Shown: positions 17,391 to 25,515 of the stretch, piece after piece
Layout: the number at the start of each line of letters is the position of its first letter
How positions within the stretch are numbered: position 1 is the first letter of the stretch
Source of the DNA: an uncultured Lachnospiraceae bacterium
GTDB taxonomy: Bacteria > Bacillota > Clostridia > Lachnospirales > Lachnospiraceae
DNA: 47,386 bases
Assembly: GCA_910587935.1 (NCBI GenBank)
Contig: CAJUNP010000024.1
Span: 1-47,386, forward strand
Direction of reading: 5' to 3'
Translations under genes and position numbers: made by a program
Notes under the pieces: generated by a model
The model's database searches: none
What the model saw: only the letters and a program-made list of their open reading frames with translations
What the model was told of the DNA's origin: nothing

Positions 17391-17930
17391 ATGGGCAGAC
17401 CAACTACAAAAACGGATTTAATGGCCGCGGCGGCCGATCAATACAGGAAATTGAATACAGTTATTTCCGGATTAACCGAACAGGAATTATCAACGGATTT
17501 TGATTTTACAGACGATGTAAAAAAGAAAGAAGCGCATTGGAAACGGGATAAAAATCTTAAGGATATTTTAATTCACTTGTATGAATGGCACAGACTTCTG
17601 CTAAACTGGGTGCATACAAATCAAAACGGGGATGCCTGTCCCTTCATACCCCAGCCGTACAACTGGAAAAACTATGGCGACATGAATGTAGAATTTTGGA
17701 AAAAGCACCGGAACACATCCCTGGAAGAAGCAAAAGAATGTTTGGAAAAAACGCATGGTGAAGTGCTGCGCCTGGCAGAAACCTTTTCCAACGAAGAACT
17801 GTTTTCAAAAGGCGTATACAAATGGGTTGGCGGAAGTACCTTAGGGTCATACTTTGTCAGCGTTACAGCCAGCCATTATGATTGGGCCGTGAAAAAACTG
17901 AAAGCCCACATGAAAAACTGCAGAAATTAA
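17391..17930 (+). CDS. ClbS/DfsB-family (DUF1706) four-helix protein
   Basis: A 179-residue soluble protein of the ClbS/DfsB (DUF1706) family, which has a DinB-like four-helix fold. The start MGRPTTKTDLMAAAADQYRKL and the later ILIHLYEWHRLLLNW and GSYFVSVTASHYDWAVKKL are characteristic. ClbS protects E. coli from the genotoxin colibactin by opening its reactive ring; most relatives have no known substrate. AAAGGAGG precedes the ATG. No toxin biosynthesis genes are nearby, so a general protective or housekeeping role is only a guess. Confidence 0.85.
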   Translation: MGRPTTKTDLMAAAADQYRKLNTVISGLTEQELSTDFDFTDDVKKKEAHWKRDKNLKDILIHLYEWHRLLLNWVHTNQNGDACPFIPQPYNWKNYGDMNVEFWKKHRNTSLEEAKECLEKTHGEVLRLAETFSNEELFSKGVYKWVGGSTLGSYFVSVTASHYDWAVKKLKAHMKNCRN

Positions 17931-17933
17931 TTA

Positions 17934-17962
17934 TTGACATATATAGACTTCCGATATATAAT
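17934..17962 (+). promoter_or_regulatory. Perfect-consensus promoter of the padR operon
   Basis: TTGACA (17934-17939) and TATAAT (17957-17962) with a 17-base spacer match the vegetative consensus at every position. Such a strong promoter normally needs a repressor, and a PadR gene lies right behind it. Confidence 0.85.
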
Positions 17963-17972
17963 TTACCCATAA

Positions 17973-17991
17973 TATATAGAACATCTATATA
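17973..17991. promoter_or_regulatory. Candidate PadR operator
   Basis: TATATAGA-ACA-TCTATATA is a perfect 19-base palindrome lying 10-28 bases after the -10 box, over the expected transcription start. A further TATATAGA copy (17940-17947) sits in the promoter spacer. Confidence 0.6.
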
Positions 17992-18013
17992 ACTGTAAAG
18001 GAGGTCAATTTCT

Positions 18014-18355
18014 ATGGCATTTGACAAAGCGCTTATATCCGGCAGTATGAGTATGCTGCTTCTGCGGCTGTTAGAAGAAAAAGATATGTACGGATACGAA
18101 ATGATCGAAACGTTACGGAAGCGCTCCGACAACGTATTTGAACTGAAAGCGGGAACTATGTATCCGCTGCTTCACACGCTGGAGGACAAAGGACTGCTCA
18201 CCGTGTACGAACAGGAGGTTAACGGAAAAGTCAGGAAATACTACAGTATTACAAAAGAAGGCGCCAAATTTTTAAATGGCAAAAAGAAGGAGTGGAAACA
18301 GTATACGCAGGCCGTGAATTCCGTGTTAGGGGGTGCGCTCTATGGACTTGCATGA
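18014..18355 (+). CDS. PadR-family transcriptional regulator
   Basis: A 113-residue winged-helix regulator. SMLLLRLLEEKDMYGYEMIETL and FELKAGTMYPLLHTLEDKGLL are the PadR signature, followed by GKVRKYYSITKEG. AAAGGAGG lies before the ATG. It overlaps the start of the downstream membrane gene by 14 bases. Genes of this type usually repress themselves and the neighbouring membrane protein, and a palindrome sits over the transcription start. The inducer is unknown. Confidence 0.92.
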   Translation: MAFDKALISGSMSMLLLRLLEEKDMYGYEMIETLRKRSDNVFELKAGTMYPLLHTLEDKGLLTVYEQEVNGKVRKYYSITKEGAKFLNGKKKEWKQYTQAVNSVLGGALYGLA

Positions 18356-19724
18356 TTATCTTGAGCAGGTTACGGGACAGATGCGCTGTAAAAAGGCGCG
18401 GGACATGGTGGCGGAAGAATTGAAGAACCATATTGAAGACCAGGCGGACGGATATGAGGAATTCGGACTTGCCAGAGAAGAAGCGGTCGCCCGGGCCGTG
18501 GAGCAGATGGGAGATCCCGTCGAGGTAGGAACCTCCATGGACAGGATTCACCGTCCGAGGGTTGATTTCAGGACGATTCTGTTTGTAGTCCTGCTTACGG
18601 TTATCGGAATCATTCTGCAGATTTTAAAAATGCAGAGCGAAGTGACGGTGAACGGCGCGGGGCAATGGATCGGGGGACATGCGGGCATAACCGATATCCT
18701 TGCCAACGCAGGTTTGGGACTGCTTATAATGTTTGCGGTTATGTTCGCTGACTACTCGTTTTTGGGTAAACACCCGGCGGGAGTCTGGTTTGGTTTCCTA
18801 CTGCTGCTTTTATTTTCGCTGTTTCTGGATTTTAACTGGGCCGGTATGGAGGCCATGGGGCTGAGCTTTCGCAATACCAATCTGAATCTGATTGGCACGG
18901 CGCTGCTTCTGGCTTTTGCGGCGTTGGTGTATCACTACCGGAACAAGGGCTATAAGGGAATTCTGTTGTGCCTGTTCTGGCTGCTTACGGCTTCCTTTTT
19001 AAATGCCCGAATGGATGGAGTCAGTCTTGCCGCGGTTATCAGCTTTTTTGTAACGGGAGTTATGGTGGTCAGCTTTGCCGTTCAAAAAGAATGGTTTGGT
19101 GTAAAAAAAGGAAAAGGCCAGCTTCTATTATGGTGCACTTGGTTGATTCCTGCCGTTTTGCTTATGGCGGGCCTGCTGTCGGGCGTAATTGGGAGGACCT
19201 ACCAGACGGAGCGTATTCGTTCTTTCCTTGATCCGGCCAGAGCGGCTTCCGGCGGCGGCTATGTGACGTATACCATGCGGGAACAGCTTGCCGGGCTTCG
19301 TTTTTTCGGCGCAGGCACGTCGGAGAGCACGTCAGGGTGGTGGTACAGTTTTAACTACATATTGGAAAAATACGGAATTGCCGTTGGAATACTTGTAATT
19401 GCGGGACTGGCGGTACTGCTTGGAAAAATGTTTGCAGGCGTTGTGCGTCAAAATAACCGCCTGGGAAGCCTGCTTGGAGTAAGCTGCATCAGCTATCTGG
19501 CGGTTACAACGTTATTGCATATACTGACATCCCTGACACTTTTGCCGGCAACCAGCGCATTTCTTCCGTTTTTTGATGTAGACAGCCGCAACGCGGCGCT
19601 CAGTATGTACCTGCTTCTGGGAATTTACCTGTCGGTATACCGGAATACCAGTATTCTGCCGGAGGAAAAGAATCAGGCCAGGACAAGGGTCCGGCTTTTG
19701 GTGGAAAAGGCAGAAAAAGGGTAA
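18342..19724 (+). CDS. HAAS-domain SEDS-like (FtsW/RodA-related) membrane protein
   Basis: A 460-residue polytopic membrane protein. Residues about 1-70 form a cytoplasmic helical domain of the HAAS/permease-prefix type (AEELKNHIEDQADGYEEFGL). About ten membrane helices follow, and the C-terminal part resembles SEDS proteins (RIRSFLDP, a large loop, then LLPATSAFLPFFDVDSRNAALSMYLLLGIYLS). Active SEDS glycan polymerases have an Asp in the loop before LxxExxG; the matching text GWWYSFNYILEKYG has none, so polymerase activity is doubtful. The ATG at 18342 with GGGGTG upstream is preferred to GTG at 18333. It is coupled to PadR by overlap, so expression is probably induced by a signal. Its role in the envelope is unknown. 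Confidence 0.75.
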   Translation: MDLHDYLEQVTGQMRCKKARDMVAEELKNHIEDQADGYEEFGLAREEAVARAVEQMGDPVEVGTSMDRIHRPRVDFRTILFVVLLTVIGIILQILKMQSEVTVNGAGQWIGGHAGITDILANAGLGLLIMFAVMFADYSFLGKHPAGVWFGFLLLLLFSLFLDFNWAGMEAMGLSFRNTNLNLIGTALLLAFAALVYHYRNKGYKGILLCLFWLLTASFLNARMDGVSLAAVISFFVTGVMVVSFAVQKEWFGVKKGKGQLLLWCTWLIPAVLLMAGLLSGVIGRTYQTERIRSFLDPARAASGGGYVTYTMREQLAGLRFFGAGTSESTSGWWYSFNYILEKYGIAVGILVIAGLAVLLGKMFAGVVRQNNRLGSLLGVSCISYLAVTTLLHILTSLTLLPATSAFLPFFDVDSRNAALSMYLLLGIYLSVYRNTSILPEEKNQARTRVRLLVEKAEKG

Positions 19725-19757
19725 GCCGGTAAAATGTGCGGGATAATGGGAATGTAA

Positions 19758-20669
19758 TTACCTGGCGGCATCAAAACGCTCAATAATACCCAGTCCAATA
19801 GGGTAAGGGCCGGTATGGACGCCGATGGTGGCGCCGATCTGAAAAATCGGAAGCTTATCCTGCGTAATCGGATAGCGGCCGGACAGTGTATCGACGATCA
19901 TATTACGAAAGCTTTCGGCCTCCATCCGGTCATAACCGAATCCAACTGCAAGGGAATAGTCGGAAACATCCGCGTGCAGTTCATTCAGATAATCCACAAG
20001 CAGTCCGATTACTTTTTCCTGTGATTTCATACGGCTGCGGGTAATGCCGGAGGGGAAGATTTCTCCTTCCTTCAGGGTAATAAGCGGTTTAATCCCGAGA
20101 ATAGAGCCTGCAAGTCCCGAAAGCTTACCGATACGCCCGCCATGCTTTAAGTAGTCGATGCTTCCCACGGTGAAGAAAATGCGGCCGGTTGATTTAATCG
20201 CCTCGATCCGCCTGACAGTCTCTTCGCAGGACCACCCGGCCTGCTGCATTTTAACCGCTTCCAGAACCAGAAGTCCCTGCAGGACGGTGTTAACGGCAGC
20301 GTCGATTACGGTAATCCGGGAATCAGGGTATTTTTCGGCTGTCATATCCCGTGCGGTTACGGCCGACTGCATGGAACCGCTGAACTTGGTAGTGATACAG
20401 ATGCAGATCGCCGGAATTCCTTCCTTTGCCAGAGGTTCGAATACCTTCAGGTAATCCTGTGCCGAAGGCATGGAAGTTTTGGGGAAAACGGAAGGGTTTT
20501 CCACCATTTGCGTGTAAAATTCACGAACGCCGACCTCCTCGATTTCTTTTTTGTAATGTTCACCGTCAAAGGATACATAGAAGGGAACAACCGTTAAATT
20601 TTTTTCTTTTACAAGCTCCACAGGTAAATCGCAGGAGCCGTCTGTAATAATCTGAAAATTGTAAGACAT
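19758..20669 (-). CDS. DegV-family fatty-acid-binding protein
   Basis: A 303-residue protein of the DegV/FakB family, which binds a fatty acid in a pocket and in some species hands it to the FakA kinase. The N-terminal ITDGSCDLPVELV, the middle CICITTKFSGSMQSA, and the late IGVHTGPYPIG are family blocks. The ATG at 20669 has CGAGGT upstream; a longer frame to 20699 lacks a site. It faces the SEDS-like gene tail to tail with a 33-base gap in which I see no terminator. No FakA is nearby. Confidence 0.92.
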   Translation of the reverse strand: MSYNFQIITDGSCDLPVELVKEKNLTVVPFYVSFDGEHYKKEIEEVGVREFYTQMVENPSVFPKTSMPSAQDYLKVFEPLAKEGIPAICICITTKFSGSMQSAVTARDMTAEKYPDSRITVIDAAVNTVLQGLLVLEAVKMQQAGWSCEETVRRIEAIKSTGRIFFTVGSIDYLKHGGRIGKLSGLAGSILGIKPLITLKEGEIFPSGITRSRMKSQEKVIGLLVDYLNELHADVSDYSLAVGFGYDRMEAESFRNMIVDTLSGRYPITQDKLPIFQIGATIGVHTGPYPIGLGIIERFDAAR

Positions 20670-20909
20670 AATGATACCTCGTAATAATTTTTCTATCATG
20701 ATTTTAATACAAAAAGAGGCATCTGTCTATATCAAAACGCAAACAAAACCAGAATAAGAAGTTTTAAATAAATAAAAAGTGGTTTTTAAAACTATGTTGT
20801 ACTTAAGTAATCTATAACGGGCGGTCAAGTTCCGGTGGTTATTTCCCCTTAAATATGATAAACTTAACCCATCTATTCTAAACAGACACATATTAAGAGA
20901 GAGGAAGCC

Positions 20910-22226
20910 ATGAAAACCTATCAAGTCCCCTGTATTTATTCCGGTATCCATAGAAGCTCCAAAGACTTTGCCATCAAAACCGCTGTGCCCGGTTCCAAAA
21001 GCATTACCAACCGGGCGCTTCTTTTAGCTACCCTCGCCGAAGGAGAAAGTATTCTGCGGGGCGCTTTATTCAGCGAGGATTCCCGCTGTTTTCTTTCCTG
21101 CATACAAACCCTCGGTTTCCCGGTACGGATGGATGAGAGGGACCGCACGGTCCGCGTTACCGGTATGGGCGGCAGAATTCCAAAAGAGGAGGCATCCGTT
21201 TACGTGGGAAGCGCCGGAACGGCGGCACGCTTCTTAACGGCATTTCTGGGCATGGGAGGAGGCCGTTATCATATGGATTCTTCGCCCCAGATGAAGAAGC
21301 GCCCCATGGGTTCCCTGTTGGATTCCCTGAGGACGCTGGGAGCGACAGTGGAATTTGAGGCGGAAAAAGATCATTTTCCTTTTACCATATCAGGCAATTG
21401 TATTGATGCGTATACCGTTACGGTGGATGTAGGCCAGAGCAGCCAGTTTTTAAGCGCTCTGCTGATTTCGGCCTGCCGCACTGGAAAAGAAATGACAGTC
21501 CGGGTAGAGGGAGACCACGGCATGGCTTATGTGGATATGACGGTACGCATGATGGAACAGTTCGGGATGGCTGTGAGAAAGGATGGGGACCGGATTTACC
21601 GCATTGAGGCCGGCGCGTCGTACCGTCCCCGGGATTACTATATTGAGCCGGATGTGTCGGCGGCCTGTTACTTTTACGCCATGTGCCCGATTCTGGGAAT
21701 TCCTGTGACGGTAGAAGGAGTCCGTAAGGATTCCATGCAGGGCGACCTGCAGTTTTTGAATATATTACAGAATATGGGCTGCGGCCTTTTGGAAAAGGAA
21801 GAAGGACTGACCCTGCTTCCTCCAAAGAACCGCCGGTATCAAGGCGTAACGGCGGATATGAGCGCCTGCTCCGATCAGGCCATTACCCTGGCGGCAGCGG
21901 CGGTGTTTGCCGATACGCCCACCACCATTACAGGAATCGGCCATATACGGTATCAGGAGAGCAACAGACTGGAAGCGATTGTGACGGAGCTGACGCGCGC
22001 GGGTATCCGCTGTGAGAGCACGGAGGACAGCGTGACGGTTTATCCCGGAGCCGTGCGGCCGGCTTTAATTCATACCTATGAGGACCACCGCATGGCAATG
22101 GGATTTTCCCTGCTTGGGCTGCGGGCGGAGGGCATTGTAATCGACGATCCCCTGTGCTGTAAAAAAACGTTTGAGAATTACTTTGAAGTACTGGACCGGG
22201 TGGTAAAGGAGTCGGGTGTCCTATGA
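20910..22226 (+). CDS. aroA: 3-phosphoshikimate 1-carboxyvinyltransferase (EPSP synthase)
   Basis: A 438-residue enzyme of aromatic amino acid synthesis that joins shikimate-3-phosphate and PEP. PGSKSITNRALLLATLAEGES lies near residues 27-47, GSAGTAARFLTAFLGMG near 95-111, VGQSSQFLSALLISA and EDHRMAMGFSLLGLR later. GAGAGAGGAAG is before the ATG. The next gene overlaps its stop by four bases (ATGA), so translation is probably coupled. No other shikimate genes are in the window. Confidence 0.95.
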   Translation: MKTYQVPCIYSGIHRSSKDFAIKTAVPGSKSITNRALLLATLAEGESILRGALFSEDSRCFLSCIQTLGFPVRMDERDRTVRVTGMGGRIPKEEASVYVGSAGTAARFLTAFLGMGGGRYHMDSSPQMKKRPMGSLLDSLRTLGATVEFEAEKDHFPFTISGNCIDAYTVTVDVGQSSQFLSALLISACRTGKEMTVRVEGDHGMAYVDMTVRMMEQFGMAVRKDGDRIYRIEAGASYRPRDYYIEPDVSAACYFYAMCPILGIPVTVEGVRKDSMQGDLQFLNILQNMGCGLLEKEEGLTLLPPKNRRYQGVTADMSACSDQAITLAAAAVFADTPTTITGIGHIRYQESNRLEAIVTELTRAGIRCESTEDSVTVYPGAVRPALIHTYEDHRMAMGFSLLGLRAEGIVIDDPLCCKKTFENYFEVLDRVVKESGVL

Positions 22227-23980
22227 AAATCCTTTTGACGGCGGTTAACGCCAAATATATCCATTCAAATCCCGCCGTTTACAGTCTGCGTGCTTATGCA
22301 GGCGAAGGCCTGCGGGAACGGATCGAAATAGCCGAATATACGATTAACTGGAAGACAGGCGATATATTGGCGGATATTTATGAAAGAAAGCCGGACGTTA
22401 TAGCGTTTTCCTGCTATATATGGAATTGGGAGCTGATCCGGGAGCTGATCACGGAGCTTCCCAAAATCCTGCCCGCCTGTCCGCTCTGGCTGGGCGGTCC
22501 GGAGGTTTCCTATGACGCGCCGCAAATCCTTGCGGAATATCCCCAGCTGGCCGGCATTATGATCGGGGAAGGAGAAGAAACCTTTCGGGAACTGGCAAAG
22601 CTGTATGTCGATGGATCCTGCAGCGAACCGTCTCTTCGGAAAATACCGGGACTGGCGCTGTCTGCCGGATATACCGCCTCCAGGGAACCGGCGGACCTGA
22701 GTGGACTTCCCTTTTTATATAATGATCTGGATTTTTTTAAAAACCGCATCATTTACTATGAATCTTCCAGGGGGTGTCCTTACCGCTGCAGTTATTGCCT
22801 TTCTTCCATCGATAAAACGGTGCGTTTCCGCGATATGGATAAGGTAAGAAAAGAACTGCAGTTTTTTCTCGATCACCAGACGGCTCAGGTAAAATTTGTG
22901 GATCGGACCTTTAACTGCAATCATGCGCACGCAAAGGAAATCTGGAACTATATTCTGGATCATGACAATGGTGTCACCAATTTCCACTTTGAAATATCGG
23001 CGGATATTTTAACGGATGAAGAGATTGAACTGCTTGGGAGGATGCGGCCCGGTCTGGTTCAGCTGGAGATCGGCGTACAGACAACAAACTATAAGACCTT
23101 AAGCGAGATTCGCCGCAGTGCGGATACGGCCATACTGGAAGCGGCAGTGGAGCGAATCCGTAGGGGACAAAATATCCATATACACCTGGATTTGATTGCG
23201 GGCCTTCCTTATGAAGATTACGAAAGCTTCGGGAATTCCTTTAACCGTGTTTACCATATGCGCCCACAACAGTTGCAGCTTGGATTTTTGAAGGTTCTGA
23301 AAGGTTCTTATATGCATGAAAAAGCAGAGGCATACGGACTTGTTTACCAAAGCAGGCCGCCCTATGAGGTTCTTTCTACGTCCTGGCTGTCCTACGGAGA
23401 TATTCTGCGTTTGAAACAGATTGAACAGATGGTGGAACTGTACTATAACAGTAATCAGTTTACGTATACGCTCCGCGCACTTCAAAGACAATTTGAAAGT
23501 CCCTTTTCCATGTTTTTACAGCTTGCGGAATTTTACAGGCGAGAAGGATATGTGTGGAATTCTCCGTCCCGGGCATACCGATATGAGATTCTGTTGGCCT
23601 TTGCGGCAGAGAAGGACCCCGTCCGCAGCGCATTTTACAGGGAGCTTTTGACCTTTGACATGTACCTGCGGGAGAATTTAAAGAGCCGTCCCGTATTTGC
23701 CGGAGATTTACAGCCCTTTAAGGAAACAATCCGCGGTTTTTACAGACAGGAAGAAGAAAAGCGTCGTTATCTGCCGGGATATGAAGCGTATGACGCGAGA
23801 CAGCTATCCAAAATGACGCATCTGGAGCCGTTTGTTTTCCGGGTGTGGGAGCCGGAGGAAGAGTCCGGGGAAGAACAAACGGGGGATATCTTTTATGTTC
23901 TGTTTGACTATAAACATAGAAACGCTTTGACCAAAGAAGCCGGCATTACAGTAATTTCAAAGGAATATAAACCAATATGA
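22223..23980 (+). CDS. B12-binding-domain radical SAM protein (DUF4080-type)
   Basis: A 585-residue enzyme. Residues about 1-130 form a cobalamin-binding-like Rossmann domain (ILLTAVNAKYIHSNPAVYSLRAY, GEGEETFRELAKL) that may not actually bind B12. The radical SAM core follows with CPYRCSYC near residues 186-193 for the [4Fe-4S] cluster, then EIGVQTTN and HLDLIAGLPYEDY. The C-terminal 200 residues resemble DUF4080. These proteins are widespread in Firmicutes and their product is not established. The frame overlaps aroA by four bases and the exonuclease gene by four bases, forming a tight three-gene run. Confidence 0.9.
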   Translation: MKILLTAVNAKYIHSNPAVYSLRAYAGEGLRERIEIAEYTINWKTGDILADIYERKPDVIAFSCYIWNWELIRELITELPKILPACPLWLGGPEVSYDAPQILAEYPQLAGIMIGEGEETFRELAKLYVDGSCSEPSLRKIPGLALSAGYTASREPADLSGLPFLYNDLDFFKNRIIYYESSRGCPYRCSYCLSSIDKTVRFRDMDKVRKELQFFLDHQTAQVKFVDRTFNCNHAHAKEIWNYILDHDNGVTNFHFEISADILTDEEIELLGRMRPGLVQLEIGVQTTNYKTLSEIRRSADTAILEAAVERIRRGQNIHIHLDLIAGLPYEDYESFGNSFNRVYHMRPQQLQLGFLKVLKGSYMHEKAEAYGLVYQSRPPYEVLSTSWLSYGDILRLKQIEQMVELYYNSNQFTYTLRALQRQFESPFSMFLQLAEFYRREGYVWNSPSRAYRYEILLAFAAEKDPVRSAFYRELLTFDMYLRENLKSRPVFAGDLQPFKETIRGFYRQEEEKRRYLPGYEAYDARQLSKMTHLEPFVFRVWEPEEESGEEQTGDIFYVLFDYKHRNALTKEAGITVISKEYKPI

Positions 23981-24684
23981 TGAACAGTTATTTAAGTCTG
24001 GATCTGGAGACTACAGGAGTAAATCCAAAACAGGAGAGAATTATTGAATTCGGCGCTGTCCGTATAGAGGACGGCGTTTGTACAGGCGTTTTTGAAAGCT
24101 TGGTCAATCCCGGACGGCGTCTGGAGGAGAAAGTCATACGGCTTACGGGAATAACGGACGAAGATCTTGCGGACGCTCCCGAAATCACGGAAGTTCTGCC
24201 CCGGTTCATGGAATTTGCCAAAGATCTTCCATTGCTTGGGCACAGCGTCTGGTTTGATTTTTCTTTTGTAAAAAAAGCCGCCGTAAATCAAGGACTGTCG
24301 TTCGAAAGAGCCGGTGTGGACACGTATAAAATTGCTAAAAAGTATCTGGTTGATTTACCCAAAAGAAATCTTGGGTTTTTGTGTGAGCATTATAATATTT
24401 CCCTCCATGCCCACCGGGCCGTAGAAGATGCCAGAGCCGCGGTGGCGCTTTACGAGGCTATGTGGGGACAGTTCGGGGGAGAAGAAGACGTCTCCCTGTT
24501 TGAGCCTGTTTTACTGCAATACCAGGTAAAACAGGACAGACCTGCAACGAAAAGCCAGAAAGAACGGTTATACAAATTGGTTTCCATGCATAAAATTGAT
24601 ACCATATATGATATTGACAAGCTCACAAGGAGCGAAGCAAGCCGCTATACGGACCGGATTCTTTCAAAGTACGGACGATTGTAG
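23977..24684 (+). CDS. DnaQ/PolC-like 3'-5' exonuclease
   Basis: A 235-residue DEDDh exonuclease. SLDLETTG near residues 6-13 gives the first Asp and Glu, LLGHSVWFDFSFV near 85-97 the second Asp, and HRAVEDARA near 146-154 the catalytic His and last Asp. A 50-residue C-terminal helical tail (KSQKERLYKLVSMHKIDTIYDIDKLTRSEASRY) may bind DNA. It is too short for a polymerase and is probably a repair or RNA-trimming exonuclease. It overlaps the radical SAM gene by four bases. Its last 62 bases also code, on the other strand, for the end of the next gene. Confidence 0.88.
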   Translation: MMNSYLSLDLETTGVNPKQERIIEFGAVRIEDGVCTGVFESLVNPGRRLEEKVIRLTGITDEDLADAPEITEVLPRFMEFAKDLPLLGHSVWFDFSFVKKAAVNQGLSFERAGVDTYKIAKKYLVDLPKRNLGFLCEHYNISLHAHRAVEDARAAVALYEAMWGQFGGEEDVSLFEPVLLQYQVKQDRPATKSQKERLYKLVSMHKIDTIYDIDKLTRSEASRYTDRILSKYGRL

Positions 24685-25282
24685 ATTTCATAACGGTATT
24701 TAAACTGTCGGCGGCGGCAATCAACTCTTCGATTTTTTCCGGCCGGCCATTCCGTACATAAAGATCGGCAAGCAGAAAATAAGACTGCCTCACGTCGGTT
24801 CCGGTAGAAACGGCAAATTCCAGAATTTCCTCTGCCTGTGGAAACAGCCCTGCTTTATAAGATTCTTCCGCCAGAGTCTGCAGAGTACGGACCAGTAACG
24901 TATAATTTTGATCGTATTCCGTAAGCAGCGTAATATTGGGAGCGCCGTATTCAAGTTTTAGTTCCGTATTGGTAAGTCCCGTAAAATTAACGATTTTCAG
25001 GGAAGAAAGAGAATTCAGAATATCAAAACATTCTCTCGCCCGGGAGAAAATTGCCGCATCGTTCCCGAAATTCTGCTCCGCGTGTTCGGCCATGGATAAA
25101 ATACCGGACGGAAGCGTAATATAATCCAGATTTTCCAGGGATTTTCTCCTGGTAGCGTTTGCTTTTTCTTCCAGTTCCCAGAAGCTTTGTTCACGTTGGC
25201 GCTCTTTCCTGCGGCTCTTTTTTATCTCGTAAGCAAGCCAGAGGCAGAAGACGATAAAACTTGCAAAAAGGGCAAATATCAT
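24623..25282 (-). CDS. Membrane-anchored TPR-like hypothetical protein
   Basis: A 219-residue protein with one N-terminal membrane helix (MIFALFASFIVFCLWLAYEI), then a charged helix and an alpha-helical domain with TPR-like text (AEEILEFAVSTGTDVRQSYFLLADLYVRNGRPEKIEEL). I do not recognise a named family. The ATG at 25282 has AAAGGAT upstream and makes the membrane helix start the protein, so longer frames to 25429 are less likely. It overlaps the exonuclease gene tail to tail by 62 bases. A small divergent membrane gene starts 58 bases upstream. Confidence 0.7.
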   Translation of the reverse strand: MIFALFASFIVFCLWLAYEIKKSRRKERQREQSFWELEEKANATRRKSLENLDYITLPSGILSMAEHAEQNFGNDAAIFSRARECFDILNSLSSLKIVNFTGLTNTELKLEYGAPNITLLTEYDQNYTLLVRTLQTLAEESYKAGLFPQAEEILEFAVSTGTDVRQSYFLLADLYVRNGRPEKIEELIAAADSLNTVMKSTIVRTLKESGPYSGLLRSL

Positions 25283-25340
25283 ATATAATATCCTTTCAGA
25301 AATAATATTTTTAGTATTTACAAAACCGGGAGGTATCCTT

Positions 25341-25454
25341 ATGTTATTCAATATGCATAATAAAAAAACGAAGAAGATTATCTCCGGGGTTATCATTGCG
25401 GTGTTGATTCTGGCAATGGTGGTTCCCATGGTTTTATCGGCGGTTTCTTTCTAA
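25341..25454 (+). CDS. 37-residue single-pass membrane protein
   Basis: A short gene: ATG at 25341 with GGGAGG seven bases upstream, then MLFNMHNKKTKKIISG, a single hydrophobic helix (VIIAVLILAMVVPMVLSAV) and a TAA stop at 25452-25454. The positive N-terminus suggests that end stays inside. Small proteins of this kind are common in Lachnospiraceae; DUF4044-like proteins are similar in size and layout, but I cannot confirm membership. It is divergent from the TPR-like gene and lies 61 bases before the VanW gene. Confidence 0.6.
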   Translation: MLFNMHNKKTKKIISGVIIAVLILAMVVPMVLSAVSF

Positions 25455-25515
25455 TGGCAACAGGTTAAGTGTAGCATATTTTTTTTCAGAATGAAAGTAA
25501 GTTGAGGAACAGGAA

